In this document: in pieces, positions 24,910 to 25,104 of the stretch
Position numbering within the stretch: the stretch's first letter is position 1
Layout: the number at the start of each line of letters is the position of its first letter
Source: Fidelibacterota bacterium 46_43
Lineage (GTDB): Bacteria > Fidelibacterota > Fidelibacteria > Fidelibacterales > Fidelibacteraceae
Reading direction: 5' to 3'
DNA: 25,104 nt
NCBI GenBank assembly: GCA_001509335.1
Contig: LGGY01000129.1
Span: 1-25,104 of the forward strand
Position numbers and translations under genes: made by a program
The notes under the pieces: model-generated
What the model saw: only the letters and a program-made list of their open reading frames with translations
The model's database searches: none
Told to the model about the DNA's origin: nothing

Positions 24910-25104
24910 TATTTTTGCACAATGTGCCGGATAATTGCTTCGATATCCACTTGTTCTGCTTCAGCGGCGAAAGTTCGGAGGACCCGATGTTGAAGGACCG
25001 GTAGGGTCAGGGCATCAATATCCTCCTCATCTGGAGTAGGTTTCCCGTAAATTGCCGCCCGTGTTTTTGCCGTCGCAATCAGGTATTGGGCAGCCCGTGG
25101 ACCG
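24909..25104 (-). CDS. MoxR-family AAA ATPase, C-terminal end (5' part outside window)
   Basis: Sixty-four residues are visible up to the TAA stop at 24909-24911. They open with GPRAAQYLIATAKTRAAIYGK and continue PTPDEEDIDALTLPVLQHRVL, the C-terminal helical lid of MoxR ATPases (usual form: ASPRA...AKA.A...GR..V.PEDV......VLRHR). The catalytic core lies beyond the window edge. The stop overlaps the DUF58 start by one base, the classical moxR-DUF58 arrangement. The family acts as ATP-driven chaperone partner of the vWA protein. Confidence 0.85.
   Translation of the reverse strand, partial: GPRAAQYLIATAKTRAAIYGKPTPDEEDIDALTLPVLQHRVLRTFAAEAEQVDIEAIIRHIVQK

Overview
The window looks like a chromosome segment from a free-living bacterium of moderate GC content. 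The best taxonomic clue is the 816-residue secreted protein at 21494-23944, which ends in a type IX secretion-like tail with the phrase NYPNPFNPET. That phrase is typical of the Fibrobacteres-Chlorobi-Bacteroidetes (FCB) superphylum and its candidate relatives, such as Marinimicrobia, Calditrichota or KSB1. A decayed four-helix-bundle (23S IVS-type) gene fits the same group. The exact phylum is inference.

Region 1 (1-8266, + strand) is a tightly packed amino-acid operon: 3' end of citramalate synthase (cimA), leuA, leuC, leuD, leuB, proC and thrA (fused aspartokinase/homoserine dehydrogenase). Several stops and starts overlap by ATGA. CimA makes citramalate, which LeuCD and LeuB can carry to 2-oxobutyrate for isoleucine, while LeuA feeds the same enzymes for leucine. 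Region 2 (8249-8865) is an AT-rich gap with a dead four-helix-bundle gene, bracketed by inverted tandem 7-bp repeats that also supply the stop codons of the two convergent genes beside it. Region 3 (8862-13549, - strand) holds a ZIP metal transporter, then, in transcription order, a KamA-family radical SAM protein, thrB and thrC. Thus thrA and thrBC lie in facing clusters. A second repeat-bounded gap (9831-10070) sits between the ZIP gene and thrC.

Region 4 (13550-14279) is a gap with a relic of the N-terminal glutaminase domain of asparagine synthetase B. Region 5 (14280-21061, + strand) is a five-gene ABC importer operon of the YejABEF (microcin C/peptide) type. Its ATPase is two separate genes rather than the fused YejF of E. 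coli. The first ATPase carries two insertions, each with two predicted membrane segments, at positions where peptide-importer ATPases normally have none. This is the most unusual protein in the window.

Region 6 (21062-25104) has another heptad repeat behind the transporter operon, the secreted phosphodiester-glycosidase-type protein, a bidirectional terminator, and on the - strand a DUF58 protein preceded by the 3' end of a MoxR-type AAA ATPase gene.

The points most worth a second look are the membrane-inserted ABC ATPase, the heptad-phased repeats that coincide with or abut stop codons at several loci, the two relic genes, and the atypical KamA C-terminal motif.
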